From assembly GCA_021307325.1 (NCBI GenBank), contig CP089931.1, positions 1,760,979-1,824,978 of the forward strand: DNA of 64,000 nt, written 5' to 3'. Below, piece by piece: positions 26,696 to 34,723 of this stretch. The stretch is from Peptoniphilus sp. GNH. Lineage in GTDB: Bacteria; Bacillota; Clostridia; Tissierellales; Peptoniphilaceae. Position 1 is the first letter of the stretch, and each line of letters starts with the position of its first letter. Under the pieces are notes generated by a model that was not told the DNA's origin, ran no database searches, and saw nothing but the letters and a program-made list of their open reading frames with translations. Position numbers and translations under genes: made by a program.

Positions 26696-28108
26696 TCAAA
26701 CCTCACTTGAAATATCAATATTCAATTCATCCAATTTTCTATAAAGCATAGCCCTAGAAATATTTAAATCGTCGGCAGCTTTTGTTCTATTACCATTATT
26801 AGAGAAAAGGGCATTCAAAATAGCCTGTTTTTCGGCAATGGCTCTAGCCTTAGCAAGAGTTTTTCCCTTGTATAAAGAACTCTTTCTGCTGATTTGTTTA
26901 CTTTCAAAATAATCTCCAATATGGGCCCAGGAAAGAGTATCGGCCCAGGCGAAATTCATTCCTCTTTCAATGACATTTTCAAGTTCCCTTACATTTCCAG
27001 GCCAATCATATTCTTGAAATTTTTCTTTTACAGTGTTTGAAATTCCTGGGACTGCCATACCCAATTGTTTATTTAATTTTGAAAGTAAACTATCTGCCAA
27101 AAGGGGGATATCTTCTTTGCGATTTCTCAAAGGTGGAGAAGTTAGATTAACAACATTTAGCCGATAAAATAGGTCTTCTCTAAATTTTTTTTCTCGTACT
27201 AATTTTTCTAAATTTTGATTTGTAGCAACTATTATCCTGACATCAATTTTTAAGGATGCTTGACTACCTATAGGCTCTATCTCTTGTTCTTGCAAAACTC
27301 TCAATAGCTTTGGTTGAAGCTTAAGAGGTAATTGATGAATTTCATCTAAAAACAAACTTCCACCATTTGCTAGTTCAAATTTTCCTTTTTTACCGCCTGG
27401 CTTAGCACCAGTAAAAGCTCCAGGGCTATATCCAAAAAATTCTGATTCCAATAATTCGGCGGGTATGGCTGCGCAATTTACTTTTATGAAAGGATTTTGA
27501 CTTCTTGAACTAAGTTGATGAATAGAATGGGCGATGAGCTCTTTTCCGGTGCCGCTTTCTCCACTTATTATTACAGTAGAAGATGATCTGGCAACTCTTC
27601 TTATATTAGATTTTAAATTTTTTATAACTTCACTTTTTCCAGTAATAGAATCAATTGAATACCTGGTCTGATTGGTTTCGCAAAAATTTATATTGTAAGA
27701 ATCGAATTTTTTTAGAAGATTATTTATTTTTGAAGTCAGTTCCATCAATTCGCCAGAGCTTTCCAAGGAAGTTATAGTGAATCCTCCTATTAACTTATCA
27801 TTATTAAATAGAGGTGTATATGAACATATACAATGAAACTCTTCTCCATTTTTATTATTTAGAGTTATTATTTGTCCTCTAATAGGAGAACCTGAATTTA
27901 TAACATCTGGAACTAAGCTTTGTGGTATAACATCTTTTACATATTTATTTAAGATATCTTTTTCGTTAAATCCTGTAATGTCTTGCCATTTTCTGGATAC
28001 AAAAACATAACGTCCTTTTTCATCAAACACCATGAATCCATCTAATTCCTCTATAAGACATTCAAATAAAATTTCTTTTGAAAAATTTTTTAATAATAAA
28101 TTCCCCAT
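26696..28108 (-). CDS. Sigma-54-dependent activator with PAS sensor
   Basis: 470 residues. A PAS domain (about 12-115: FMVFDEKGRYVFVSRKWQ, DITGFNE) is followed by a short linker and the AAA+ core with Walker A GESGTGKE (183-190), the sigma-54-contacting loop GAFTGA (230-235), Walker B SLFLDE (251-256) and PGNVRELENVIERG. A Fis-type helix-turn-helix at the C-terminus (GNRTKAADDLNISRAMLYRK) completes it. The protein remodels sigma-54 RNA polymerase using ATP in response to a signal sensed by PAS. The gene diverges from a perfect -24/-12 promoter at 28284-28300, so it most likely controls the cyclase-symporter-BKACE operon. Confidence 0.95.
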   Translation of the reverse strand: MGNLLLKNFSKEILFECLIEELDGFMVFDEKGRYVFVSRKWQDITGFNEKDILNKYVKDVIPQSLVPDVINSGSPIRGQIITLNNKNGEEFHCICSYTPLFNNDKLIGGFTITSLESSGELMELTSKINNLLKKFDSYNINFCETNQTRYSIDSITGKSEVIKNLKSNIRRVARSSSTVIISGESGTGKELIAHSIHQLSSRSQNPFIKVNCAAIPAELLESEFFGYSPGAFTGAKPGGKKGKFELANGGSLFLDEIHQLPLKLQPKLLRVLQEQEIEPIGSQASLKIDVRIIVATNQNLEKLVREKKFREDLFYRLNVVNLTSPPLRNRKEDIPLLADSLLSKLNKQLGMAVPGISNTVKEKFQEYDWPGNVRELENVIERGMNFAWADTLSWAHIGDYFESKQISRKSSLYKGKTLAKARAIAEKQAILNALFSNNGNRTKAADDLNISRAMLYRKLDELNIDISSEV

Positions 28109-28158
28109 AAAAGCCCCCTTGTAAAAATAATTGTATCATAAAATATACGTTTCATAAA

Positions 28159-28171
28159 TGAGACAGTCTCA
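28159..28171. promoter_or_regulatory. Candidate activator-binding site (dyad) upstream of the sigma-54 promoter
   Basis: TGAGAC-A-GTCTCA is a perfect 13-base dyad, preceded by a TCAT-AA-ATGA inverted repeat at about 28152-28161. It lies about 125 bases upstream of the -12 element, the usual distance for an enhancer bound by a Fis-HTH activator. Confidence 0.55.
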
Positions 28172-28283
28172 AATAAGTGCTATTTGTTCTAGATATGTAA
28201 AAAAAATAATACAGTAAAAACGATTTCACGTAAAAAAAGTTTATAGAAGGCTTATTTTATGGGAAATATTTTTTAAATATAAG

Positions 28284-28300
28284 TGGCACGCAATTTGCTT
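28284..28300 (+). promoter_or_regulatory. Sigma-54 (-24/-12) promoter
   Basis: TGGCACGCAATTTGCTT matches the consensus TGGCAC-N5-TTGCW, with the invariant GG (28285-28286) and GC (28297-28298) separated by exactly ten bases. It lies about 50 bases before the cyclase gene, and a sigma-54 activator gene is divergent. Confidence 0.92.
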
Positions 28301-28348
28301 CTGTATATTGTTGCTAGCAAATAGAAAATAAAGAAAAGGGGAGATTTT

Positions 28349-29122
28349 ATGAAAATAGTAGATTTATCAATTTTAATCGAGTCGGATTTACCAAGTGATC
28401 CACCGCCACAAAGACCGCATATTACATATCATACACATAAAGAAACATCAACTCAGATGGTGGATTATTTTAAGGGCTTAATATCAGTCGAAGATTTACC
28501 AGAAGGAAATGGATGGGCAATTGAAGATGTGATGTTGACAACACATTCAGGAACACACGTTGATGCTCCTATACATTATTATCCAACTATGGAGAATGGA
28601 AAAAGAGCATGGTCAATTGATGAAGTGCCTCTTGATTGGTTCATAGGAAATGGTGTGAAATTAGATTTTAGCGATAAAGAAGATGGATACCAAATAAGTG
28701 CAAATGACATAAAAGAGTACTTAAAAAAATTTGATTATACTTTGAAAGAAGGGGATATTGTTCTCTTGCAAACTGGGGCGACAAAGCATTGGGGCACAGA
28801 AAAATTTTTAACTGCTGGGCCTGGAATGACAGCAGAAGCTACAGAATATTTAATTGGAAATGGAGTAAAGGTAATGGGGACTGACGGATGGTCATGGGAT
28901 ATTCCACTTCCTTTACAAGCAAAGATATTTGAAAAACAAAGAGATCCTAAGATAATTTGGGAAGGTCATAGAGTTGGTATAAAACATGCTTATTGCCACA
29001 TAGAAAAATTAACAAATTTGGAAAGTTTACCCTTTACAGGATATACATTCATGTGTCTACCAGTAAAAATAAAGGGCGGTAGTGCTGGATGGTGTCGTGC
29101 AGTGGCGATTTTCAACGAGTAG
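28349..29122 (+). CDS. Cyclase-family metal-dependent hydrolase
   Basis: 257 residues of the cyclase/kynurenine formamidase-like family (Pfam PF04199). The metal motif HSGTHVDAPIH is complete (His66, His70, Asp72, His76), and a later GTDGWSWD and KHAYCHIEKL supply the rest of the pocket. Members hydrolyse amides, lactones, cyclic imides or isatin-like rings. The insert IIWEGHRVGIKHAYC is typical of catabolic subgroups rather than tryptophan-pathway formamidases. It is the first gene of the sigma-54 operon; a symporter starts nine bases after its stop. It probably opens or deacylates the imported compound. RBS: AAGGGGAG. Confidence 0.85.
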   Translation: MKIVDLSILIESDLPSDPPPQRPHITYHTHKETSTQMVDYFKGLISVEDLPEGNGWAIEDVMLTTHSGTHVDAPIHYYPTMENGKRAWSIDEVPLDWFIGNGVKLDFSDKEDGYQISANDIKEYLKKFDYTLKEGDIVLLQTGATKHWGTEKFLTAGPGMTAEATEYLIGNGVKVMGTDGWSWDIPLPLQAKIFEKQRDPKIIWEGHRVGIKHAYCHIEKLTNLESLPFTGYTFMCLPVKIKGGSAGWCRAVAIFNE

Positions 29123-29131
29123 GAGATAATT

Positions 29132-31102
29132 ATGAGTGCGAATACTTATTTTATAGTAATTTTTATAATATTTTGCGGATTCTTACTTTCAGCAGGGCTT
29201 ATAAGCAAAAGTTGGGTCAAAGAATCATCAGATTATGTTTTGGCAGGAAGAGAAATTTCTACAATAATTAATACAGTTGGTGTTTGTGCAATTGGATTTG
29301 CGGGAACAACAGTTACGCTTGCGCCAGCATTTACTGTTCAGTATGGACTTTTGGGCGGACTTGGATGGGGCGGCATATATTCAATCTGCGGTCTATTATT
29401 ATTTGGACTTCTCTATTCTAATTTTATAAGAAGAAGTGGAGCTCAAACTCTTCCTGAATATTTAGAGATGAGATATGACACTAAGACCAGATCTGTTGTA
29501 GCTATAACATCAGTTATAGGTATGTGCGGGATTATGGCTAATAATGTTGTATCTAGTGTAGACAATATTGTAGCTTATACTGGCTGGGACAGATTACTTG
29601 TAACAGCAATTATATTTGGAGTAATTATAATTTTTACATTTATATCAGGACTATGGGCTACAACCATAACTGATTTATTCCAAGTTTTTATAGGTGTTGT
29701 TATGGTACCTACAGCCTTTATACTAATTACAAGAAGATTTGGTTGGGTAGATGTTATTTTTAATTCATGGGAGCCAGGAAATTTCATAAATCAAGGGTTC
29801 CAAGGTACAATACCGGGGTTAAAGCTTACGTATCCATCAATATTTAACTTTGTAATATGTTTTGCAGCGGCTTTAGTCTGGGGAAATAATTACTATTGGA
29901 TGAAAGTTGCGAATTGTAGGAGCGAAAAAGTTGCGAGGAGGTCTTTTGTATATGCTGCTATTATTTTGTTAGTAGTATTTATGATCCCTCTAGCATATTT
30001 GGGCGGATACATGGGAGCCTTTTATCCAGGAGAACTTTTAAGGAATGGTGGTAAAGTTTTAGATACTGGAGTTTATGGATTTTTAGCATCGACATTTATT
30101 CCGATATTAGGTTCTCTTATGGTAATTTCTGCCGTTGCAGCGTCTATATCAACAGCATCAACATCAGCCCTTGGCGCATCCGCAGTAGCGAATAGAGATA
30201 TATATCAAAGACTTATAAATCCAAATGCTGATACAAAAACTCAACTTAAAATGTCAAAAATAATAATGCTAATTGTTGGAGTTGTAACATTTTTACTTTG
30301 TCAATTCCCTGGAGGACCAACTTATTTGTTTGCTTTTGCTAATTGCTGGTTAGTTCCACCGGCAATACTTTTAGGACTTGGAGTTGTATGGAGAAGATTT
30401 AATTCTAAAGGAGCTTTTTGGGGGGCTGTTTGCGGAATGGCAACTATGGTTGTATTTACCATTTTGCAATTAACTAAAGTATTTAATGTAGGTTCATATA
30501 TTTTTCTTGCAACATTGGGCTTTGTAGTAACTTTAATAGTAGCAATCCTGGCTTCTATAGGAGATAAACCTAAATATTTTGGACAAAGTGATTGGCAAAG
30601 AGTTCCTAATAAAACAAATAGGAAAGATGTAAAATTAAACGAAATAGATTTAAATGTACTTAACCTATTGTATGTGGGTCACTCATACATGTCGGACATT
30701 ACTGACTCTTTGGGAGTTGGATCGGAAATATCAAGTGCTATAATTGAAAAATTAGATAAGGGTGGATATCTTTTAAGAAAGGGCTTTATCGGATCTGCAT
30801 TTTATACCTTTGAACTAACTCAAAAAGGAAAAGATGCACTTGGAACAAAAACGGATATAGAGGAAAAACTGGCAAAAGATTATATATCAGTGCAATATTT
30901 AGATTTGTTAAGGCTATTAGAACACGACTCAAACAAGCAAGCTGAATTTATAAAAGAAAATAAAATTCAGTCATTGAGAATGTCTGCTATTTGTTCACAT
31001 CTTACAAGAAGAGGATATGTAGTTGAAAAAGGAATGTTTAAAAGACATTTGTTGATTACGAAATCTGGAAAAGATATTGTAGAAAAATATAAAAACATAT
31101 AG
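29132..31102 (+). CDS. Sodium:solute symporter with C-terminal tandem winged-helix domains
   Basis: 656 residues. The first 480 or so hold about 13 transmembrane helices of the SSS family: YVLAGREIS, NTVGVCAIGFAGTT, QTLPEYLEMRYD, and AASISTASTSALGASAVANR where the sodium-site serines lie. After a basic linker, residues about 503-570 read like a winged helix (LNVLNLLYVGHSYMSDITDS, then a recognition-like helix and a YTFELTQKGKDAL wing). Residues about 580-652 look like a second one (RMSAICSHLTRRGYV, HLLITKSGKDIV). SSS proteins rarely carry such a tail; it could sense the cargo, bind DNA at the membrane, or gate transport. The substrate is unknown but should be that of the flanking hydrolase and BKACE enzyme. 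Confidence 0.88.
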   Translation: MSANTYFIVIFIIFCGFLLSAGLISKSWVKESSDYVLAGREISTIINTVGVCAIGFAGTTVTLAPAFTVQYGLLGGLGWGGIYSICGLLLFGLLYSNFIRRSGAQTLPEYLEMRYDTKTRSVVAITSVIGMCGIMANNVVSSVDNIVAYTGWDRLLVTAIIFGVIIIFTFISGLWATTITDLFQVFIGVVMVPTAFILITRRFGWVDVIFNSWEPGNFINQGFQGTIPGLKLTYPSIFNFVICFAAALVWGNNYYWMKVANCRSEKVARRSFVYAAIILLVVFMIPLAYLGGYMGAFYPGELLRNGGKVLDTGVYGFLASTFIPILGSLMVISAVAASISTASTSALGASAVANRDIYQRLINPNADTKTQLKMSKIIMLIVGVVTFLLCQFPGGPTYLFAFANCWLVPPAILLGLGVVWRRFNSKGAFWGAVCGMATMVVFTILQLTKVFNVGSYIFLATLGFVVTLIVAILASIGDKPKYFGQSDWQRVPNKTNRKDVKLNEIDLNVLNLLYVGHSYMSDITDSLGVGSEISSAIIEKLDKGGYLLRKGFIGSAFYTFELTQKGKDALGTKTDIEEKLAKDYISVQYLDLLRLLEHDSNKQAEFIKENKIQSLRMSAICSHLTRRGYVVEKGMFKRHLLITKSGKDIVEKYKNI

Positions 31103-31164
31103 AAGATAGAATGATCATATTAATCAAAATGTATATGATAAATTATATGAAGAAAGGAATTTAA

Positions 31165-32004
31165 ATGGCAAAGACAATAATTACAGTAGCTACGACAGGC
31201 GCTTGGCCAACAAAAGACAATAATCCGAATGTGCCGATGACACCATATGAAATAGCTGAAGATATATATGATTGCTGGAAGGGCGGAGCAGCCATAGCAC
31301 ATCTTCACATGAGAGATGACGCTGGAAAAGGAACAATGGATGTCAATAAATTTGAAGAAACGGTAAAAATTTTAAGACAAAGGCATCCGGATTGTGATAT
31401 AGTATTAAATTTCACTACATCAGGAGATTTAAACGCCACAGATAAGACAAGGCAAGAACATTTAGAAAAATTGAGACCAGAAATGTGTTCATATGATGCA
31501 GGTTCAATGAATTGGCTACACTCAGGCTTATTTATAAATCATCCTAAATTTTTGGAGGAACTTGGAATAAATACACAAAAATGGGGGATAAAACCCGAAA
31601 TAGAAGCGTTTGATCCAGGCATGATAGGAAATGCAGCTTACTATTTGAAAAAGGGAATATTGAAAGCACCATTACATTTTCAATTTTGTATGGGATGTGC
31701 AAATGGAATTGCAGGCAGTATGAAAAATTTAGTTTTCATGAAAGAAACTATGGAAAGCTTATGTCCAGGATCCACTTGGTCATGTTTTGGAGTGGGTCGA
31801 TCTGCAATGGAAATGATCTATGGAGCAGTTGCTATGGGCGGACATATTAGGGTTGGCATGGAAGATAATGTAATGTATGGAAAGGACCAACTTGCAAAGT
31901 CTAACAGACAATTTGTAGAAAGAGCTGCTAGAATAATAGAAGAATTTGGGAATGAAGTGGCTAGCCCTAATGACGCTAGGAAGATTCTTGGGTTAAAAAA
32001 ATAA
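31165..32004 (+). CDS. BKACE-family beta-keto acid cleavage enzyme
   Basis: 279 residues matching the 3-keto-5-aminohexanoate cleavage enzyme family (Pfam PF05853). The zinc ligands HLH at 46-48 followed by MRDD, the ETVKILRQ helix, CSYDAGSMNW, and the C-terminal RVGMEDN (Arg229, Glu233) line up with catalytic positions of Kce. The family condenses a beta-keto acid with acetyl-CoA to give acetoacetate and a new acyl-CoA. No lysine-fermentation genes surround it, so the substrate is probably not the lysine intermediate. As the last gene of the sigma-54 operon it likely finishes breakdown of the imported compound. RBS AAAGGAATTTAA. Confidence 0.9.
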   Translation: MAKTIITVATTGAWPTKDNNPNVPMTPYEIAEDIYDCWKGGAAIAHLHMRDDAGKGTMDVNKFEETVKILRQRHPDCDIVLNFTTSGDLNATDKTRQEHLEKLRPEMCSYDAGSMNWLHSGLFINHPKFLEELGINTQKWGIKPEIEAFDPGMIGNAAYYLKKGILKAPLHFQFCMGCANGIAGSMKNLVFMKETMESLCPGSTWSCFGVGRSAMEMIYGAVAMGGHIRVGMEDNVMYGKDQLAKSNRQFVERAARIIEEFGNEVASPNDARKILGLKK

Positions 32005-32034
32005 ATTAAAAGTACCCGAGAAAGATAAGATATT

Positions 32035-32074
32035 AAAAAACTGACTATGGTCTTAAAACTTTAGTCAGTTTTTT
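32035..32074. terminator. Terminator after the BKACE gene (also copy of the cofE terminator)
   Basis: AAAAAACTGACTA (32035-32047) pairs with TAGTCAGTTTTTT (32062-32074). Nearly the same hairpin follows the cofE-like gene at 34662-34700, and the two lie within a longer duplicated block. Confidence 0.9.
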
Positions 32075-32100
32075 GTATTGTATATTATATTTTAAGGAGT

Positions 32101-32250
32101 AGTTGCTTGCATGGTTGTCGAAGTGCTTTGGATATATGCTATTGGGGTTTTATTGTAGCTGCTTCCTTAGCTAAAGTCGCTTAATGAACTGATATCTGTT
32201 AGGTCGTGGAGTTGTGCCCAGGGAGACTTTTTGCCTATTGATTTAGCATA
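32101..32250 (-). pseudogene. Decayed duplicate of the 3' end of the cofE-like gene
   Basis: The plus strand from 32027 to about 32250 aligns along its length with 34654 to about 34885, the terminator and last 50 or so codons of the cofE-like gene. Shared blocks include AAGATATTAAAAAACTGACT, AGTTGCTTGC, TTGGATATAT, CTATTGGGGTT, AAGTCGCTTA and GGAGTTGTGCC. The copy's last codons read HFDNHASN against YFDNYASN in the intact gene, but its stop codon and frame are lost. This block, together with the 32251-32314 hairpin, fills the 343-base gap between the BKACE and LRR genes. Confidence 0.8.
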
Positions 32251-32265
32251 TTTTTTGAAATAAAA

Positions 32266-32314
32266 GGCTCTATACTATCTCTTAGAAATTTGTTTCCAAA
32301 GATATTATAGAGCC
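32266..32314 (-). terminator. Terminator of the LRR protein gene
   Basis: GGCTCTATA (32266-32274) pairs with TATAGAGCC (32306-32314), and on the minus strand the stem runs into TTTTATTT. Part of this element (TATCTCTTAGAAATTTGTT) recurs at about 34619-34637, upstream of the LRR gene. Confidence 0.7.
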
Positions 32315-32347
32315 GATTTTAAAATCCACACTTATTCATGTTATATA

Positions 32348-34390
32348 TTATTTTGCAACTTTTCTTGTGATGATAACTTCCTTTGCGCTTGCATCCCAAA
32401 TAATGTCTTTGCCATCTTCTAAGCCCAAGGCTCTTGCAATGTTTGCTATGGGTAGCATTGTTCTGTTATTTTTAAGGACTGGTTTGACATCACTTTCATA
32501 CTCTTTTCCATTTACAATGATTTTGTTTGTGGCTACTGGAATCTTCACTACATTTTCCTTATCGATTAGGACTACAGTTCTTTGGTCATTATCCCACACT
32601 ACATTAAAATCTAAAGCTTCTGCAATAAACCTAATTGGTAGCATAGTCCTGCCATTTTTTATAAATGGAGCAACATCCATAGTTATTCTTTCTTCTATTC
32701 CATCTATTGATTTAATCATTTCTTTCGAGCCAATTACTAATTTTACTTTTAGTTTTATAGTTTTAGCTGCACTTATCCTTAATGGAATGAATGTAGAGTG
32801 ATCGCTTTTAGCTACTGGTAATATTATTATTTTTAAATTGGCTTCAACAATTTCCTTTGGATTATCACACAACTGATATTGAAATTTTATAGGGTTAGTT
32901 GACCTATCCCACTTAAAGCCATCTGCTTCTAAGTCTGCACCTGTAATTGGTCCATCAATCTTATCCTTGTAAAAACCTTGGGGAAGTGCAGTAAAGGGAA
33001 TTTTTGAACTTCCTTCTGCCACTCTTACAGTATATGTTACAGGAGATAATTCCTTTTCAATACCCTCATCAGAATCCTCATTAGGATTTTCTTCAGGTAG
33101 TTTTACATATGTCAACGGATTATTTTTGCCCCCCAAATAATAAAGATGTGTGTTATTGCTTAGATTCAAATTTGTTAGGTAATTACTATGACACTTTACT
33201 AGATAAAGATAAGCGTTTTGGCTTAGGTCTAAATTTGTCAGTTGGTTTTCACTGCAATTCAATCCTCCGAGATTTATATTATTTTTTAGGTCTAATTTTG
33301 TTATTTTGTTGTTACTACATTCAAAGTCATTAAGAGCCGTGTTCTTGCTTAGGTCTAGATTGGTTAGTTGGTTACCTTCACAATCAAGCTTAGTAAGTGC
33401 TGTGTTGTTACTTACATCTAAACTTGTTAGTCGGTTATTCTTACAATGCAAATTAGTAATGATTGTGTTTTTGCTTAGATCTAATTTTGTTATTTTGTTG
33501 TTACTACATTCTAAGTCAACAAGATTCGTGTTCTTGCTTAAATCTAAATTTATTAGTTGGTTATTAAAACAAATCAATTTAGTAAGAGTTGTGTTTTTAC
33601 TTACATCTAAACTTGTTAGTTGATTTTCACAACAATACAATATAGTAAGAGCTGCGTTTCCACTTAGATCTAGACCTGTTAGTTGGTTTCTATCACAATT
33701 CAATTCAGTAAGAGCTGTGTTTTTACTTAGGTCTAAACTTGTTAGTTGGTTATTAAAACAAGCCAATTTAGTAAGGGATGTATTTTCACTTAAATTTATA
33801 CTTGTTAGTTGATTATTATAACAATTCAATTCAGTAAGGGCTGTATTTTTACTTAAATCTAGACTTGTTAGTTGATTATTATAACAATCCAATTCAGTAA
33901 GGACTTTATTTTCACCTAAAACCAAACTACTTAGTTGGTTTTCATAACAATCCAATTTAGTAAGGGCTGTATTATTACTTAGGTCTAGACTTGTTAGTTT
34001 AGTTCCAATACATATCAATTCAGTAAGGGCTGTATTTTTACTTAGGTCTAAACTTGTTAGATTATTATTATTAACACATTGAAGTTTCTTAAGATTTTTG
34101 AAATATTCAATGCCCTTTAAATTTTTTATATCTAATTCCCTATAGGTATGAAAATTATAAAAACTTAAATCCATTTTCTGAACTGCATCAAGTTCTTTCT
34201 GGCTTAAAGTACCATCTTTATCTTTATCAAACCAGCTTACATACCACCTAAATATTTCATCAGGAAAGTTTGCCTCATCTATTTTTACACCGTCATCTGC
34301 ATATGTAAGTATTGGGTTTAGGGGTAGGCAAGCTATAAGCATTGCAAGGGCAAGGAAAAGTCCCATTATTTTGTTCTTGGTTTCTTTCAT
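32348..34390 (-). CDS. Secreted leucine-rich-repeat protein with C-terminal stalk domain
   Basis: 680 residues. A signal peptide (hydrophobic LFLALAMLIACLPL, cleaved near TYADD) is followed by a short region with an EF-hand/dockerin-like loop (DKDKDGTLSQKE). About sixteen 21-residue repeats follow, of the form LTELxCxxNQLTSLDLSKNTA. A linker leads to a C-terminal stalk (Cu_amine_oxidN-like) module: IKNGRTMLPIRFIAEALDF and KNNRTMLPIANIARALGL. No LPXTG anchor is seen. Such proteins sit at the surface and bind host or neighbour-cell ligands. ATG 34388-34390 follows GGAGGTAAAA; an ATG 12 bases earlier overlaps that site. It has its own strong promoter and terminator. Confidence 0.9.
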   Translation of the reverse strand: MKETKNKIMGLFLALAMLIACLPLNPILTYADDGVKIDEANFPDEIFRWYVSWFDKDKDGTLSQKELDAVQKMDLSFYNFHTYRELDIKNLKGIEYFKNLKKLQCVNNNNLTSLDLSKNTALTELICIGTKLTSLDLSNNTALTKLDCYENQLSSLVLGENKVLTELDCYNNQLTSLDLSKNTALTELNCYNNQLTSINLSENTSLTKLACFNNQLTSLDLSKNTALTELNCDRNQLTGLDLSGNAALTILYCCENQLTSLDVSKNTTLTKLICFNNQLINLDLSKNTNLVDLECSNNKITKLDLSKNTIITNLHCKNNRLTSLDVSNNTALTKLDCEGNQLTNLDLSKNTALNDFECSNNKITKLDLKNNINLGGLNCSENQLTNLDLSQNAYLYLVKCHSNYLTNLNLSNNTHLYYLGGKNNPLTYVKLPEENPNEDSDEGIEKELSPVTYTVRVAEGSSKIPFTALPQGFYKDKIDGPITGADLEADGFKWDRSTNPIKFQYQLCDNPKEIVEANLKIIILPVAKSDHSTFIPLRISAAKTIKLKVKLVIGSKEMIKSIDGIEERITMDVAPFIKNGRTMLPIRFIAEALDFNVVWDNDQRTVVLIDKENVVKIPVATNKIIVNGKEYESDVKPVLKNNRTMLPIANIARALGLEDGKDIIWDASAKEVIITRKVAK
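33105..34095 (-). repeat. Sixteen 63-base tandem repeats encoding LRR units
   Basis: Repeats of 63 bases encode 21-residue units with consensus LTxLxCxxNQLTSLDLSKNTA. Adjacent copies differ by scattered substitutions, and the terminal ones are the most diverged. The period and coding frame exclude a CRISPR array. Copy number could change by recombination. Confidence 0.85.
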
Positions 34391-34515
34391 TTTTACCTCC
34401 ATTTTATTTTTCCTTTTTAGATTTATATTTTTATATTTTTATATTTATCTCATAGTAGGTAAGTATTATATTTTCTATCACCCATTTAGCTTAGATTATA
34501 TAAATTTGCCCTTAA

Positions 34516-34544
34516 ATTCTAGAACTTGACTATAATTTTGTCAA
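34516..34544 (-). promoter_or_regulatory. Strong sigma-A promoter of the LRR gene
   Basis: On the minus strand TTGACA (34544-34539) and TAGAAT (34521-34516) are separated by 17 bases. The predicted transcript starts near 34509, giving a leader of about 120 bases. Confidence 0.75.
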
Positions 34545-34661
34545 TATTCTACATCCTCTATTAATCTTTCTATATATTTTCCACTCGAAATACCTTTTTG
34601 AAGTAAAAGACCCTGCAATATCTCTTAGAAATTTGTTGTATATTTTGAGAATTAAGATATT

Positions 34662-34700
34662 AAAAAACTGACTAAGGTCTTAAAACCATAGTCAGTTTTT
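34662..34700. terminator. Terminator of the cofE-like gene
   Basis: AAAAAACTGACTA pairs with TAGTCAGTTTTTT around a loop containing GGTCTTAAAA. The same hairpin, little changed, occurs at 32035-32074. Confidence 0.88.
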
Positions 34701-34723
34701 TGGTTTATATTATATTTTTGGGA

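Larger units (their letters stand above)
34391..34723. other. Intergenic region upstream of the LRR gene (333 bases)
   Basis: This stretch holds the LRR promoter (34516-34544), a partial second copy of the LRR-terminator sequence (about 34592-34640) and the terminator of the cofE-like gene (34662-34700). No coding frame with homology was seen. Confidence 0.6.

Noticed and set aside
26391-26699. Intact 102-residue protein
   Set aside because: It begins on a TTG inside the stop of the upstream gene, has no binding site and overlaps the next start; only its middle resembles a decayed HTH.
33306-33623. Plus-strand Leu/Ser-rich frame in the LRR gene
   Set aside because: It is the repeat-driven shadow of the LRR coding sequence on the other strand.
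33105-34095. Possible CRISPR-like array
   Set aside because: The 63-base repeats are coding, imperfect and contiguous, without spacers; no cas genes are present.
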